The notes: generated by a model not told the origin, from the letters alone. A stretch of DNA of 64,000 bases from Chloracidobacterium sp. (GCA_016716365.1 JADJWM010000018.1:1032690-1096689), one strand, 5' to 3'. Counted from the stretch's first letter, positions 16,713 to 24,635 are shown. Program-made: numbers and translations.

Positions 16713-17102
16713 ATGACGAATGCTGAGACCCTTAAAGCAGGGCGGGATCTGATGCTCGGACTGCACCGGTCGTTGATGGACCGCGAGCGGGCGGCCTACG
16801 AGATCCTTCATGGCCGGGCGACCGCCGGCCAATTCCTGCAGGCGTTGATCGAGGACCCGCAGCTCGCGTGGTTGCGGACGTTTTCGACGTTCATTGTGGA
16901 GATCGACGAGACTTTCGCACAGAAGGACGGTTATGGTGAGGACGCGGTCGAGACCCACCTGGAGAAGATGCGGGAGATCGTTTTCATGAGAGGCGTGGAT
17001 GAGGCCTTTGCTGAAAAGTATCAGGTTGGGCTTCAGCGAAATATCGAGGCGGCGGCGCTTCATGGCCGGCTTAAACAACTATTGCGTGACGACAATGAAT
17101 AA
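16713..17102 (+). CDS. small helical protein under probable MarR control, function unknown
   Basis: 129 residues, predicted all-helical and soluble, with no signal peptide, cysteine cluster or membrane segment. The protein has several conserved-looking charged helices (LHRSLMDRERAAYEILHG; TFIVEIDETFAQKDG). I do not recognise the family. It faces the MarR gene across the 22-bp repeat array, so it is probably the main target of that regulator and might detoxify or bind the inducing compound. It likely lacks a leader (see the -10 element). Confidence 0.75.
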   Translation: MTNAETLKAGRDLMLGLHRSLMDRERAAYEILHGRATAGQFLQALIEDPQLAWLRTFSTFIVEIDETFAQKDGYGEDAVETHLEKMREIVFMRGVDEAFAEKYQVGLQRNIEAAALHGRLKQLLRDDNE

Positions 17103-17131
17103 GGCCGAAAGCCCTGCAAAGGCTCTCGGCC
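17103..17131. terminator. stem-loop between convergent genes
   Basis: Arms GGCCGAAAGCC and GGCTCTCGGCC pair with one mismatch around a 7-base loop, directly after the stop at 17102 and just past the end of the convergent transaldolase gene. It lacks a long T-run but is well placed as a two-way terminator. Confidence 0.45.
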
Positions 17132-17153
17132 GGTTTCGGTGAACGTGATCGCG

Positions 17154-17804
17154 CTAATCTCTTCCGCTCTTCTTCCAATCCGCGAGAAATGCGTCGAGCC
17201 CCTTGTCCGTCAAGGGGTGCTTAACAAGCTGTTGTATTACCTTAAAAGGAATGGTTGCAACATCCGCCCCGACAAGTGCGCAGTCCACGATGTGCATCGG
17301 ATGACGGATCGAGGCAGCAAGCACCTCGGTTGAAAAACCGTAATTGCCGTAGATCTGGACAATGTCCTGGATCAACTGCATGCCGTTCGTCGAAACATCG
17401 TCCAGCCGGCCGATGAAGGGCGAGATGTACTTGGCACCCGCTTTCGCGGCCAGGATCGCCTGCGCGGCCGAAAAGCAAAGGGTCACGTTAACGCCCGTGC
17501 CCTCCGACGAAAGTACTCTTGTTGCTTTCAGCCCGTCCAGGGTCAACGGACACTTAACTACGACGTTCGACGCTATAGCCGCCAATTCACGCCCCTGCGT
17601 CAGCATTCCTTCAGTATCGAGCGCGGTCACCTCGGCCGAAACATCGCCCTTGACCATCGAGCAGATCTTGGCGATGTGTTCCTTAAAATCGACATCGCCT
17701 TCCTTTGCGACCAGCGACGGATTTGTAGTGACCCCGTCGATCATCCCGAGTTCATTAGCTTCGCGGATCTCGTCGAGGTTCGCCGTGTCTATAAAAAATT
17801 TCAT
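17154..17804 (-). CDS. tal: transaldolase of the small (TalC/FSA-like) type
   Basis: 216 residues, the size of the compact transaldolase/fructose-6-phosphate aldolase subfamily. It opens MKFFIDTANLDEIREANELG and has GVTTNPSL at 24-31 and the Schiff-base lysine in VVVKCPLT at Lys84. A late SPFIGRLDD signature (about 128-136) binds the substrate phosphate. It is a cytosolic enzyme of the non-oxidative pentose phosphate pathway. AAAGGA precedes the ATG. It follows the FAH-family gene by 47 bases and may share its transcript. Transaldolase versus FSA activity cannot be settled from this alone. Confidence 0.9.
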   Translation of the reverse strand: MKFFIDTANLDEIREANELGMIDGVTTNPSLVAKEGDVDFKEHIAKICSMVKGDVSAEVTALDTEGMLTQGRELAAIASNVVVKCPLTLDGLKATRVLSSEGTGVNVTLCFSAAQAILAAKAGAKYISPFIGRLDDVSTNGMQLIQDIVQIYGNYGFSTEVLAASIRHPMHIVDCALVGADVATIPFKVIQQLVKHPLTDKGLDAFLADWKKSGRD

Positions 17805-17851
17805 ATTTATCCTTTAGTTGAAGGTCGGTTCTGAACCTCTGCGGCCCAGTT

Positions 17852-18481
17852 TCATTCGACCGGGTTCGACAGCGTTCCCATGCCCTCGATCTCGACCTCG
17901 CAGACATCGCCGGGCCGAAGGGCAGTAACTCCCGACGGTGTGCCGGTGGCGATCAGGTCACCGGGCAATAAAGTCATCATCCTTGAAATGTATCGTATCA
18001 AATGATCGACGGGGAAGACCATTTGCGATGTCCGGCCGGTTTGCCGAACTTCACCGTTGACCCGGCAGACCACGCTCAGATCGCGGACATCGAGTTCGGT
18101 CTCGATGTGCGGCCCGACCGGGCAGAATGTGTCGAAGGATTTGGCCCTTGCGAACTGTCCATCGCGTCTTTGAAGGTCTCGGGCGGTCACGTCATTCACA
18201 CACGTATAGCCGCGAACGTAATCGAAAGGGTCGTCGTCTTCCGTCAAGCCGCTGCAGCGGGTGCCGATGATCACGCCCAATTCCGCTTCGTGCTCAACCT
18301 GATCCGAATAGGAGGGAAGCCGGATGGCATCGCCGTCGAATATGACCGCGGACGGCGCCTTTAAGAAAAGCAGCGGTTCCGCGGGCACCTCATTGCCCAG
18401 CTCGGCGGCATGTTCGCCATAATTTCTGCCTACGCAGACGATCTTTGAGGGAGCAAAGTCCCGCGTCATTTCGGTCTTCAT
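17852..18481 (-). CDS. fumarylacetoacetate hydrolase (FAH) family protein
   Basis: 209 residues, the length of the short FAH subgroup (FAHD1/YcgM-like acylpyruvases and oxaloacetate decarboxylases). It begins with KIVCVGRNYGEHAAELGN, has the metal ligands in EHEAELGVIIG (about 63-73), then NDVTARDLQRRDGQFARAKSFDTFCPVGP and the TGTPSGV turn near the end. These enzymes cleave C-C bonds in 1,3-diketone-like acids with Mg or Mn. The exact substrate is unknown; the downstream transaldolase does not help. Confidence 0.88.
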   Translation of the reverse strand: MKTEMTRDFAPSKIVCVGRNYGEHAAELGNEVPAEPLLFLKAPSAVIFDGDAIRLPSYSDQVEHEAELGVIIGTRCSGLTEDDDPFDYVRGYTCVNDVTARDLQRRDGQFARAKSFDTFCPVGPHIETELDVRDLSVVCRVNGEVRQTGRTSQMVFPVDHLIRYISRMMTLLPGDLIATGTPSGVTALRPGDVCEVEIEGMGTLSNPVE

Positions 18482-18748
18482 CAGTTGTTCAATTGCGGCT
18501 GTCTTTTGTTTTCCGCGACTCTTTCCTTGAGATCGCTATATTTGCTTGGACCATCCCGAAAAGATAGACTTTAAAGAGTGGTTCTGGTTTTGTCGAGTTC
18601 GGCGATCTGTTCGTTCGGAAGGCCGCATAAATGCTGGGGTCGATGTGCCTCGATTCCGGTAACAGGGCCCTGATCCGTCCGGTCGTTCATTGACATCAAG
18701 GCGCTCAAATTTTTCTTCGCTTTTTACTAAAAAAAGTCGAAAAAAACA

Positions 18749-18777
18749 TTGACAAACAATTGGCCATCGGCTAGACT
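18749..18777 (+). promoter_or_regulatory. strong sigma70 promoter of an orphan transcript
   Basis: TTGACA at 18749-18754 and TAGACT at 18772-18777 are separated by exactly 17 bases, in an AT-rich setting with A-tracts just upstream. The start point would be near 18784. No gene of normal size follows on this strand. Confidence 0.8.
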
Positions 18778-18781
18778 TTAC

Positions 18782-18801
18782 TTACTGAACGCGTTGAGTA
18801 A
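18782..18801. promoter_or_regulatory. near-perfect 20-bp palindrome over the start point (operator candidate)
   Basis: TTACTGAACGCGTTGAGTAA equals its reverse complement except at one symmetric pair of positions. It covers the predicted start point of the promoter at 18749-18777, the classic place for a repressor such as a TetR- or MarR-type dimer. It could also form the first hairpin of the transcript. Confidence 0.5.
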
Positions 18802-18990
18802 AAGGAAGGGAAAAACTTCCGGCCTTGCGGCCGCTTGTGGATGAAATCCGGCGCGGAAATTAGTCCAAAAGAGTTACGGCGTAGGGAACACTCGTGAGGG
18901 CCTTGTCGGCACATTGCTCTTGGCTCAATAAAGGGTAGCAAGATAAAGAATAGAAGGCTTGTCGCCGGCATGCGGCAGGCCTTTTCTTTA
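18784..18990 (+). ncRNA. candidate structured small RNA of about 200 nt
   Basis: The segment runs from a sigma70 promoter to an intrinsic terminator and contains no convincing reading frame; the longest ATG frame here is 18 codons at 18841. It is full of short hairpins: GGAAG/CTTCC (about 18803-18820), CGGCC/GGCCG, and GGAT-GAA-ATCC (about 18839-18849). Both neighbours are transcribed on the other strand, so it is not a leader of a following gene. Size and layout resemble 6S RNA, but I do not see the diagnostic central bubble clearly. A regulatory RNA of an unrecognised class is equally possible. Confidence 0.55.
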
Positions 18991-18994
18991 TCTT
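18954..18994 (+). terminator. Rho-independent terminator of the orphan transcript
   Basis: Arms AAGGCTTGTCGC (18954-18965) and GCGGCAGGCCTT (18972-18983) pair with two G-U pairs around loop CGGCAT, followed by TTCTTTATCTT. Confidence 0.7.
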
Positions 18995-19059
18995 AGAGAC
19001 GCAAAAGTCCCGGCCCGTTTGCCATCTTTCCAAACTACTTTTTTTGATCCTCCGATCAG

Positions 19060-20316
19060 CTAGGGTTTATTGACTGGAAGGGGGTTCGCGTTGGTATTGG
19101 CGGGCGGATCATCTTCACTCGTCTTTTCAGCCGGTTTCGACTCTTCTTCGAGAGTGGTTGGGGTGGATACGGACCGATCATCGTCATCTGACGGCGGCGT
19201 CCGATCGCTCACCACTTCGCTTGGGGCGCTCTCGTTTCCGAATTTATCGATCGCGATAACGTAATAGAAATAAGTCTTTCCCGGGTCGACGCTCGTGTCC
19301 TGGAAAGTGTTTGTTTCCAACTGCTTATCCGTCAAAAGCTTCCATTCAGCTTTAGGCACGGTGCCGTCCTCGGAACGGTATATCTTGTACCCCGTCACAT
19401 CGTTCTCCGGGTTCGGGGGGAAGAAGATCGAGATCGTTGTCGGCGAGGCCGCGATCGTGATCGACGCGGGAGCCGACGGCGGGAATTTATCCACCGGCGT
19501 TACCTCCACGATATTCGACTCAAGGCTTTCGGTCCGCGTCGCACCGGTTCCCGAGGAGACCGCCCTAACGAAATAAAAGTATTTTTTCTCGAAATTAAAG
19601 TTTTCGTCCGAGAATTTCGGGTCCGGCACCGGGTTTTGATTGATCAACTTACCGGCCTGTGTCTCAGATTCCGACCGGTAAACATTGTATCCGAAGATGT
19701 TTACAGGGGTCGTTCCGTCGGCATTGGCCGCCGGGCCGGTCCACGAAAGCTCGATGGCTTCCTGCGTCACTTCAGCTTCCAGGGCGGTCGGGGCCGCGGC
19801 GACCTTCGCTTCCGGTTCGACAAGCAGGAAGTTCGAGAATGCGGCTTTTTGTCCGGCAGCGTTCACAAACCTGACCGCATAGCGGAGCCGGACCGGTTGG
19901 CCCGCAAATTCGAGTGTATCTCTGTAAGTAAACGTTTTTCCGCCAAAGTCCGAGTCTTCGACCGGCACCGATGCTATCAAAAGGCTCCTTGCCGAGAATT
20001 CCTCCTCGGACAGCGTCAAGGGTGACGTCAGCGGTTCAGCCAGGCGGTAAACGTCGATCCGGCGGATGTGCTGGACGTCGTTCGCCGGCGCATTCTTTTC
20101 CGGCATTGGCCATGAAAGGATGACACGATTGCCGCGTTGAAAGCCCTTTATTTCGGCTCTCTGAGGCACTTTCTGCACCGGCGGCAGGGGCGGCTTCCGT
20201 TTTCCACATGCCGGACCCGAGGCGAGGATCATAGCGATCAGCAAGCAAACCGGCGCCGCTTTGGCCAGCCGCCGGCCCGGGCCGGCCTTTTGCGGAAAGT
20301 TGCATCTAATGATCAT
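19060..20316 (-). CDS. fibronectin type III repeat lipoprotein
   Basis: About 418 residues. A long hydrophobic signal ends in ASGPACGKRKPPLPP; the Cys at about 37 followed by Gly-Lys and a Pro-rich stretch resembles small outer-membrane lipoproteins, although the lipobox itself is weak. Three FN3-like beta-sandwich domains follow (about 52-165, 170-275 and 280-370), each with the IxLSWxxP or YKIYRSEDGT-type strands and a YFYYV or YFYFV strand. The C-terminal 50 residues are Ser/Thr/Pro/Asp-rich and disordered. The ATG at 20316 lies only 14 bases after hslU, so it belongs to the hslVU transcript. Role unknown; likely a surface or envelope binding protein. Confidence 0.8.
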   Translation of the reverse strand: MIIRCNFPQKAGPGRRLAKAAPVCLLIAMILASGPACGKRKPPLPPVQKVPQRAEIKGFQRGNRVILSWPMPEKNAPANDVQHIRRIDVYRLAEPLTSPLTLSEEEFSARSLLIASVPVEDSDFGGKTFTYRDTLEFAGQPVRLRYAVRFVNAAGQKAAFSNFLLVEPEAKVAAAPTALEAEVTQEAIELSWTGPAANADGTTPVNIFGYNVYRSESETQAGKLINQNPVPDPKFSDENFNFEKKYFYFVRAVSSGTGATRTESLESNIVEVTPVDKFPPSAPASITIAASPTTISIFFPPNPENDVTGYKIYRSEDGTVPKAEWKLLTDKQLETNTFQDTSVDPGKTYFYYVIAIDKFGNESAPSEVVSDRTPPSDDDDRSVSTPTTLEEESKPAEKTSEDDPPANTNANPLPVNKP

Positions 20317-20330
20317 CAAAATTCTTTGGA

Positions 20331-21737
20331 TCAGAGGACGTATTGGCGGAGGTCCTGGTCCTTGATCAGGCCGCTCAATCGCTCTTCGACATAGGCACGA
20401 TCGATCACTTGATGTTTCTTCTCGAGTTCGCCGCCAAGGAAGCTCACCTCCTCAAGCAGTTTCTCAAGCAGTGTGTGAAGACGGCGGGCTCCAATATTCT
20501 CTGTCGAACGGTTCAGCTCTGCGGTCATTTCGGCGATGGTCGAAACGGCCTCCTCGGTGAATTCGAGCTCGATCCCCTCGGTACCCAGAAGTGCCTGATA
20601 CTGTTTGATCAGAGAGTTTTTCGGCTGAACAAGTATGCGTTTCAGATCGTCGACCGTCAGCGATTCCAGCTCTACGCGGATCGGGAAACGGCCCTGCAGT
20701 TCGGGGATCAGGTCCGACGGTTTAGAGACGTGGAACGCTCCGGCCGCCATGAACAGCACGTGCTCGGTGTTGACCATCCCGTATTTCGTATTGACGTTTG
20801 TGCCCTCGACGATCGGAAGCAGGTCCCGCTGAACGCCTTCCCGCGAAACATCCGGACCGCCGCCGCCCGATTCACGGCCCGCCACTTTGTCCAGCTCGTC
20901 AAGGAAAATGATGCCCGAATTCTCCGCCTTTCTGATCGCGGTTCGGATCACGTTCTCCATGTCGATCAGATTCTCCTGCTCGTCACGCAGCAGCGTCGCC
21001 TTAGCGTCCGCCAGTTTCATTTTCCGACGCACGGTTTTCGAAGGGAACAGGTTGCCGAACATGTCCTTCAGGTTCACGCCCATTTCTTCCATTCCCTGGC
21101 CGCCGACAAAATCGATCGTCGCCGAACCTCGGTCGGTTGTCTCGATCTCGACGACGCGTTCATTCAGGCTTCCGTTCCTCAATTGGCCACGGAGTTTTTC
21201 CCGGGTGCGCTCGTGCGACGCGTGCTGCGGATCGCTGTCCGCGGATTCGCCGTCGGGCAGCGGGTAGGTAAAACCCGGTGACGGCAAGAGCAGGTCAAGA
21301 AGCTTTTCCTCGACGTTCTGTTCGGCAGTCGGCAGCACCTCCTCGTAGGCCGCCTGTTTCGCCATATCGACCGCAACCTCGGTCAGTTCGCGGACCATGC
21401 TCTCGACATCGCGGCCGACATAGCCGACCTCAGTGAATTTCGAAGCCTCGATCTTCACGAACGGCGAATCGGCGATCCGGGCCAGCCGCCGGGCGATCTC
21501 GGTCTTGCCGACACCCGTCGAACCGATCATCAAGATGTTCTTAGGAAGTACGTCCCTGGCGATATCTTCCGGGAGCTTCTGACGCCTTATCCGGTTACGG
21601 AGAGCGACGGCGACCGCACGCTTGGCGGCGGTCTGGCCGACCACGTAGCGGTCGAGTTCCTCCACGATCTCGCGCGGTGTCAATGCGTCAAGTTTGGGTT
21701 TGACGGCGGCCGTTTCGCCGCCTAAATAAATAGCCAT
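20331..21737 (-). CDS. hslU: HslU, ATPase subunit of the HslUV protease
   Basis: 468 residues. The AAA+ unfoldase that feeds proteins to HslV in the cytoplasm. Walker A is GSTGVGKT at 72-79, Walker B is GIIFLDELDKVA, and the arginine-finger region GRFPIRVEL is present. The inserted I-domain lies between about 110 and 245. The C-terminus ends DQDLRQYVL, close to the usual HslU tail that inserts into HslV. It follows hslV by 59 bases on the same strand. Confidence 0.97.
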   Translation of the reverse strand: MAIYLGGETAAVKPKLDALTPREIVEELDRYVVGQTAAKRAVAVALRNRIRRQKLPEDIARDVLPKNILMIGSTGVGKTEIARRLARIADSPFVKIEASKFTEVGYVGRDVESMVRELTEVAVDMAKQAAYEEVLPTAEQNVEEKLLDLLLPSPGFTYPLPDGESADSDPQHASHERTREKLRGQLRNGSLNERVVEIETTDRGSATIDFVGGQGMEEMGVNLKDMFGNLFPSKTVRRKMKLADAKATLLRDEQENLIDMENVIRTAIRKAENSGIIFLDELDKVAGRESGGGGPDVSREGVQRDLLPIVEGTNVNTKYGMVNTEHVLFMAAGAFHVSKPSDLIPELQGRFPIRVELESLTVDDLKRILVQPKNSLIKQYQALLGTEGIELEFTEEAVSTIAEMTAELNRSTENIGARRLHTLLEKLLEEVSFLGGELEKKHQVIDRAYVEERLSGLIKDQDLRQYVL

Positions 21738-21796
21738 TACAACACCGGGCCATCACCGGCCCTATCTTTCACCCACAAAAAACGAAGGCTCCAGAA

Positions 21797-22348
21797 TCAA
21801 AGTTCCTCGATCGCGATATCCGAATTAGTATAGATGCAGATCTCGGCGGCTATGCGCAAAGATTCTTCGGCGATCTCGCGGGCCGTCATTTCAGTATGCT
21901 TGATCAAAGCCCGGGCAGCGGCCATTGCGTACATGCTCCCCGAGCCGACGCTCAGAAGGCCCTCGTCTGAAGAGATCACATCTCCTTTGCCCGAAATGAG
22001 GAACGCGTCTTTCTTGTCGGCGACTATCAGCAATGCCTCGAGGTGGCGAAGGTATCGGTCGGTCCGCCAATCCTTGCTCAGCTCGATCGCCGCCCGTTCG
22101 AGCTGGCCCTGAAATTCGTTCAATTTGCCCTCGAACCGGCTCAACAGCGAAAAGGCGTCTGCGGTTGCACCGGCAAACCCGGTGATAATCTCGCCGTTCA
22201 TCAGCCGCCTGATCTTCCGTGCGTTCGCCTTGATCACGGTTTCGCCGAGCGTCACCTGCCCGTCCGCGGCCATCGCGGTCGAACCGTTCCGCTGAACAAG
22301 CAGCACCGTGGTCGAACGCACCTTTGCGGTTTCCCCTTCCTTCGCCAT
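21797..22348 (-). CDS. hslV: HslV, peptidase subunit of the HslUV protease
   Basis: An Ntn-hydrolase whose active threonine is exposed after processing: STTVLLVQRNGSTAMAADGQVTLGE gives the conserved first Thr and the GQVT loop. The ATG at 22348 would leave a 12-residue propeptide before the Thr pair. A GTG at 22321 preceded by GGAAGGGG gives M-R-S-T-T, much closer to the usual very short propeptide, and is perhaps the true start. It forms the inner double hexamer of the protease. It is divergent from the hydrolase gene at 22428, with 79 bases shared for both promoters. Confidence 0.95.
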   Translation of the reverse strand: MAKEGETAKVRSTTVLLVQRNGSTAMAADGQVTLGETVIKANARKIRRLMNGEIITGFAGATADAFSLLSRFEGKLNEFQGQLERAAIELSKDWRTDRYLRHLEALLIVADKKDAFLISGKGDVISSDEGLLSVGSGSMYAMAAARALIKHTEMTAREIAEESLRIAAEICIYTNSDIAIEEL

Positions 22349-22427
22349 AAAACCCCAATAATAAGGCTTTATTTTGTAATGCTCAAATTGACAGATATGC
22401 GGCGATTGTTTGAACATTGTCTTGTTT

Positions 22428-23150
22428 ATGGGTTCACGTCCCCGGATCGGTTTGACAATGCGGCTCGAGATCGAGACCCGCCGATTCTACCTCGGCCGCG
22501 ATTATAGCGAGGCTCTCGAGGGCGCTGGTGCGCTTCCGGTCCACATCCCGCTGATCGCGGACCGCGATTACATCGGCGACATCGTTAAAGGCCTCGACGG
22601 CCTGCTTTTGCCGGGCAGCGACACGGACGTTGATCCGTCCTATTTCGGCGAGGAGCCGCATCCTAACCTAAAGAAGGTCGTTCCGGAAAAGGACCAGACC
22701 GATCTGCTGGCCCTGGAAGAGGCGGAGAAGGCCGGCATTCCGGTGCTCGCGATCTGTTACGGAATGCAGGCGCTGAACGTTTTCCGTGGCGGCAGCCTGA
22801 TACAGGACATCGGCTCGATGGTGGATGACTGCGTGAAGCACGAGCAGGGAATTCCGCTCGAACGCCGTTCGCATTCGATACGTACATCTGACGAAGGCAT
22901 CCTCGCCGGTATCATCAACGGTAACGCCGGCGGGGAACTTAAAGTAAATTCTCATCATCATCAGGCTATCGGCAGGGTGGGGAATGGGTTGACGGCCACG
23001 GCGTGGGCACCCGATGGGGTGGTCGAGTGCATCGAAGATACACGAAACGGACGGTTTGTCCTCGGCGTTCAGTGGCATCCGGAGCTCGATTGGCAGTCGG
23101 ACAGCCTTTCGCGGTCGATATTCGGTTCGTTCGTCGGATCGTGCAAATGA
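22428..23150 (+). CDS. peptidase C26 / gamma-glutamyl hydrolase-like (PuuD-type) protein
   Basis: About 240 residues from the ATG at 22428. A class I glutamine amidotransferase-like fold with the catalytic triad visible: nucleophilic Cys in VLAICYGMQALNVFRGGSL, and His-Glu in GVQWHPELDW. The VNSHHHQAI motif is typical of gamma-glutamyl-GABA hydrolases, although usual relatives have ICRG where this has ICYG. It probably cleaves a gamma-glutamyl amide in the cytoplasm, as PuuD does in putrescine catabolism; no other Puu genes are near. It diverges from hslV. Confidence 0.85.
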   Translation: MGSRPRIGLTMRLEIETRRFYLGRDYSEALEGAGALPVHIPLIADRDYIGDIVKGLDGLLLPGSDTDVDPSYFGEEPHPNLKKVVPEKDQTDLLALEEAEKAGIPVLAICYGMQALNVFRGGSLIQDIGSMVDDCVKHEQGIPLERRSHSIRTSDEGILAGIINGNAGGELKVNSHHHQAIGRVGNGLTATAWAPDGVVECIEDTRNGRFVLGVQWHPELDWQSDSLSRSIFGSFVGSCK

Positions 23151-23262
23151 AGGTGCCGCTGGTTTGAGAGTCCGCATTAGCTCTTCCGAATGGGGGCCGT
23201 AAGGAATTTCGAAGTCGATTGTTATCAATCTTTAGACGGAGTAGTTGAACAGTTGATTTAAT

Positions 23263-23278
23263 TGTCGGTTTCCCGACA
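23263..23278 (+). terminator. weak stem-loop after the hydrolase gene
   Basis: TGTCGG-TTTC-CCGACA followed ten bases later by a T-run lies in the 160-base gap before 23311. It may end the hydrolase transcript or lie in the leader of the next operon. Nothing else is seen in this gap. Confidence 0.35.
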
Positions 23279-23310
23279 GTTAATGTTTTTCCTGATAGGC
23301 AGGTACGTAA

Positions 23311-23691
23311 ATGGATAATACTTTCGTGGTCGCTTTGCTCGCCTGGTTCTTTCCGGGAGCCGGCCACATTGCTCAAAGAAGGCTTAAGCGTGGCCTGATC
23401 ATCTCCGGGTCGATCTGGACGATGTTCGTCATCGCGATCCTCAGCGGGGGAGCTTACTACCCCGGCTTCGACTTCAACGACGGGGCGTTGCTCTATCTTC
23501 TTAACGTCTTTGCGACGTTCGGCAACGGCCTTGGCGACCTGATCAGCTTTTTCGCGTCCGTCGAACCGTCAAAGGATGTTGCCGCCCGGGCGACGTTCGA
23601 ATACGGCGGCCGCTTTCTGGAGGTCGCGGGACTTCTTAACTATCTGGCCGTGATCGACGCGGTCGACATCAATCTGGGGAGGAAAGAATGA
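23311..23691 (+). CDS. small integral membrane protein (DUF6677-like)
   Basis: 126 residues with three to four hydrophobic segments. It begins with VVALLAWFFPGAGHIAQRRLKRGLIISG, the FPGxGHxxxxRxxRG pattern shared with TM2- and DUF6677-type membrane proteins, which I recognise only by pattern. The C-terminus NYLAVIDAVDINLGRKE is cytoplasmic. It overlaps the next small membrane gene by four bases, and recO follows soon after, so these form one operon. Function unknown. Confidence 0.75.
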   Translation: MDNTFVVALLAWFFPGAGHIAQRRLKRGLIISGSIWTMFVIAILSGGAYYPGFDFNDGALLYLLNVFATFGNGLGDLISFFASVEPSKDVAARATFEYGGRFLEVAGLLNYLAVIDAVDINLGRKE

Positions 23692-23858
23692 TCCATTTCC
23701 TTTACCTTGTAGGATTTTCGCTGTTCGTCTCCGTGTGTTTTGCGGTTTTCGCCACGGGCGACGCCAAAGATCGTATCTGGTACGGTTTCAAGACGTTTCT
23801 TCAGTTCCTCGGGATCAGCCTTCTTGTGGCTTGGGTCCTGTATTTCATTCCTTTCTGA
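23688..23858 (+). CDS. 56-residue small membrane protein
   Basis: A short gene with an ATGA overlap to the preceding membrane protein and a GGGAGG ribosome-binding site. The product has two hydrophobic helices (about 3-20 and 35-55) joined by a polar loop ATGDAKDRIWYGFK. The tight coupling suggests it works with its neighbour, possibly as a two-part membrane complex. No family recognised. Confidence 0.65.
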   Translation: MIHFLYLVGFSLFVSVCFAVFATGDAKDRIWYGFKTFLQFLGISLLVAWVLYFIPF

Positions 23859-23882
23859 TCGCTTCGGCCGTCAAGCTATACA

Positions 23883-24626
23883 ATGCCGATCGTCGAAACT
23901 GAAAGCCTCGTTTTGCGAAGTTACGACCTGGCCGAGGCCGACCGGATCGTCGTCTTTTTCACCCGCGATCATGGCATCGTTCGGGGCGTTGCGAAGGGGG
24001 CCCGAAGGCTGAAAAGCAAGTTCGGCGGTTCGCTCGAGCTGTTTTCGACGGTCCATCTTTCTTACTTCCAGAAAGAGGACCGCGAGCTCGTTTCGGTCCA
24101 GAAAGCTGAGATGATGACCTCGCGGTTTGCCCAGGCAAGCAGGCCACAGTACCTTAAGACCTTCTCTTATCTCGTCGAGCTTCTTGTCGAACTGCTGCCC
24201 CCGAACGACCCAAACGAGAAAATGTACCGGATGGCGGCCGCCTGCCTCGAACTTTCTCCGGACAGCGGTGAAGAGATCGCGGCCATCGAACTATACTTTG
24301 AGGTTTGGCTGCTTCGGCTCGGAGGTTATCTGCCGTCGTGGGCCTCTTGCGGCGGCTGCAGTCGGCCGCTGTCCGAGAATGAACCGGCCGCTTTGAGTCC
24401 GGATCTCCACCTCATATGCGAGGCGTGTACCAAGGGCCGACACCGCGATCTTGTCAGCCCCGACCAGCGGTCGGTTTTGGCGGCGGTGGGCCGGCTTCCG
24501 CCGTCGGAGTTCGTCGTTTTCGCTGCAGAACACAACCCTGATGTGTCGGAGCTTTCGGCGAAAATGCGTCAAATGGCGGCGTCAATTATCGGCCGCGTAT
24601 CAAGGGTAAAGCAGGTTTCGACCTAA
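23883..24626 (+). CDS. recO: RecO, DNA repair and recombination protein
   Basis: 247 residues. It begins with the OB-fold sequence ETESLVLRSYDLAEADRIVVFFTRDHG and continues with the RecO helix bundle. Four cysteines in CGGC (about 158-161) and CEAC (about 181-184) form the zinc site seen in many RecO proteins. RecO loads RecA onto SSB-coated gaps with RecR and RecF. It sits 24 bases after the small membrane gene and 9 bases before lptFG. Confidence 0.93.
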   Translation: MPIVETESLVLRSYDLAEADRIVVFFTRDHGIVRGVAKGARRLKSKFGGSLELFSTVHLSYFQKEDRELVSVQKAEMMTSRFAQASRPQYLKTFSYLVELLVELLPPNDPNEKMYRMAAACLELSPDSGEEIAAIELYFEVWLLRLGGYLPSWASCGGCSRPLSENEPAALSPDLHLICEACTKGRHRDLVSPDQRSVLAAVGRLPPSEFVVFAAEHNPDVSELSAKMRQMAASIIGRVSRVKQVST

Positions 24627-24635
24627 ACGGGATAA

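Noticed and set aside
18841..18897. 18-codon frame MKSGAEISPKELRRREHS as a small gene
   Set aside because: No ribosome-binding site precedes it and it lies among RNA hairpins; conservation would be needed.
18784..18990. tmRNA, RNase P RNA or SRP RNA
   Set aside because: No tag frame or tRNA-like ends, no GAGGAAAGTCC-type motif, and no SRP helix-8 motif. 6S RNA remains possible but unproven.
20343..21281. Long open frame opposite hslU
   Set aside because: It is the antisense shadow of hslU, with no family resemblance or ribosome-binding site; several similar shadows (for example opposite ahcY and the CapE-like gene) were dropped for the same reason.
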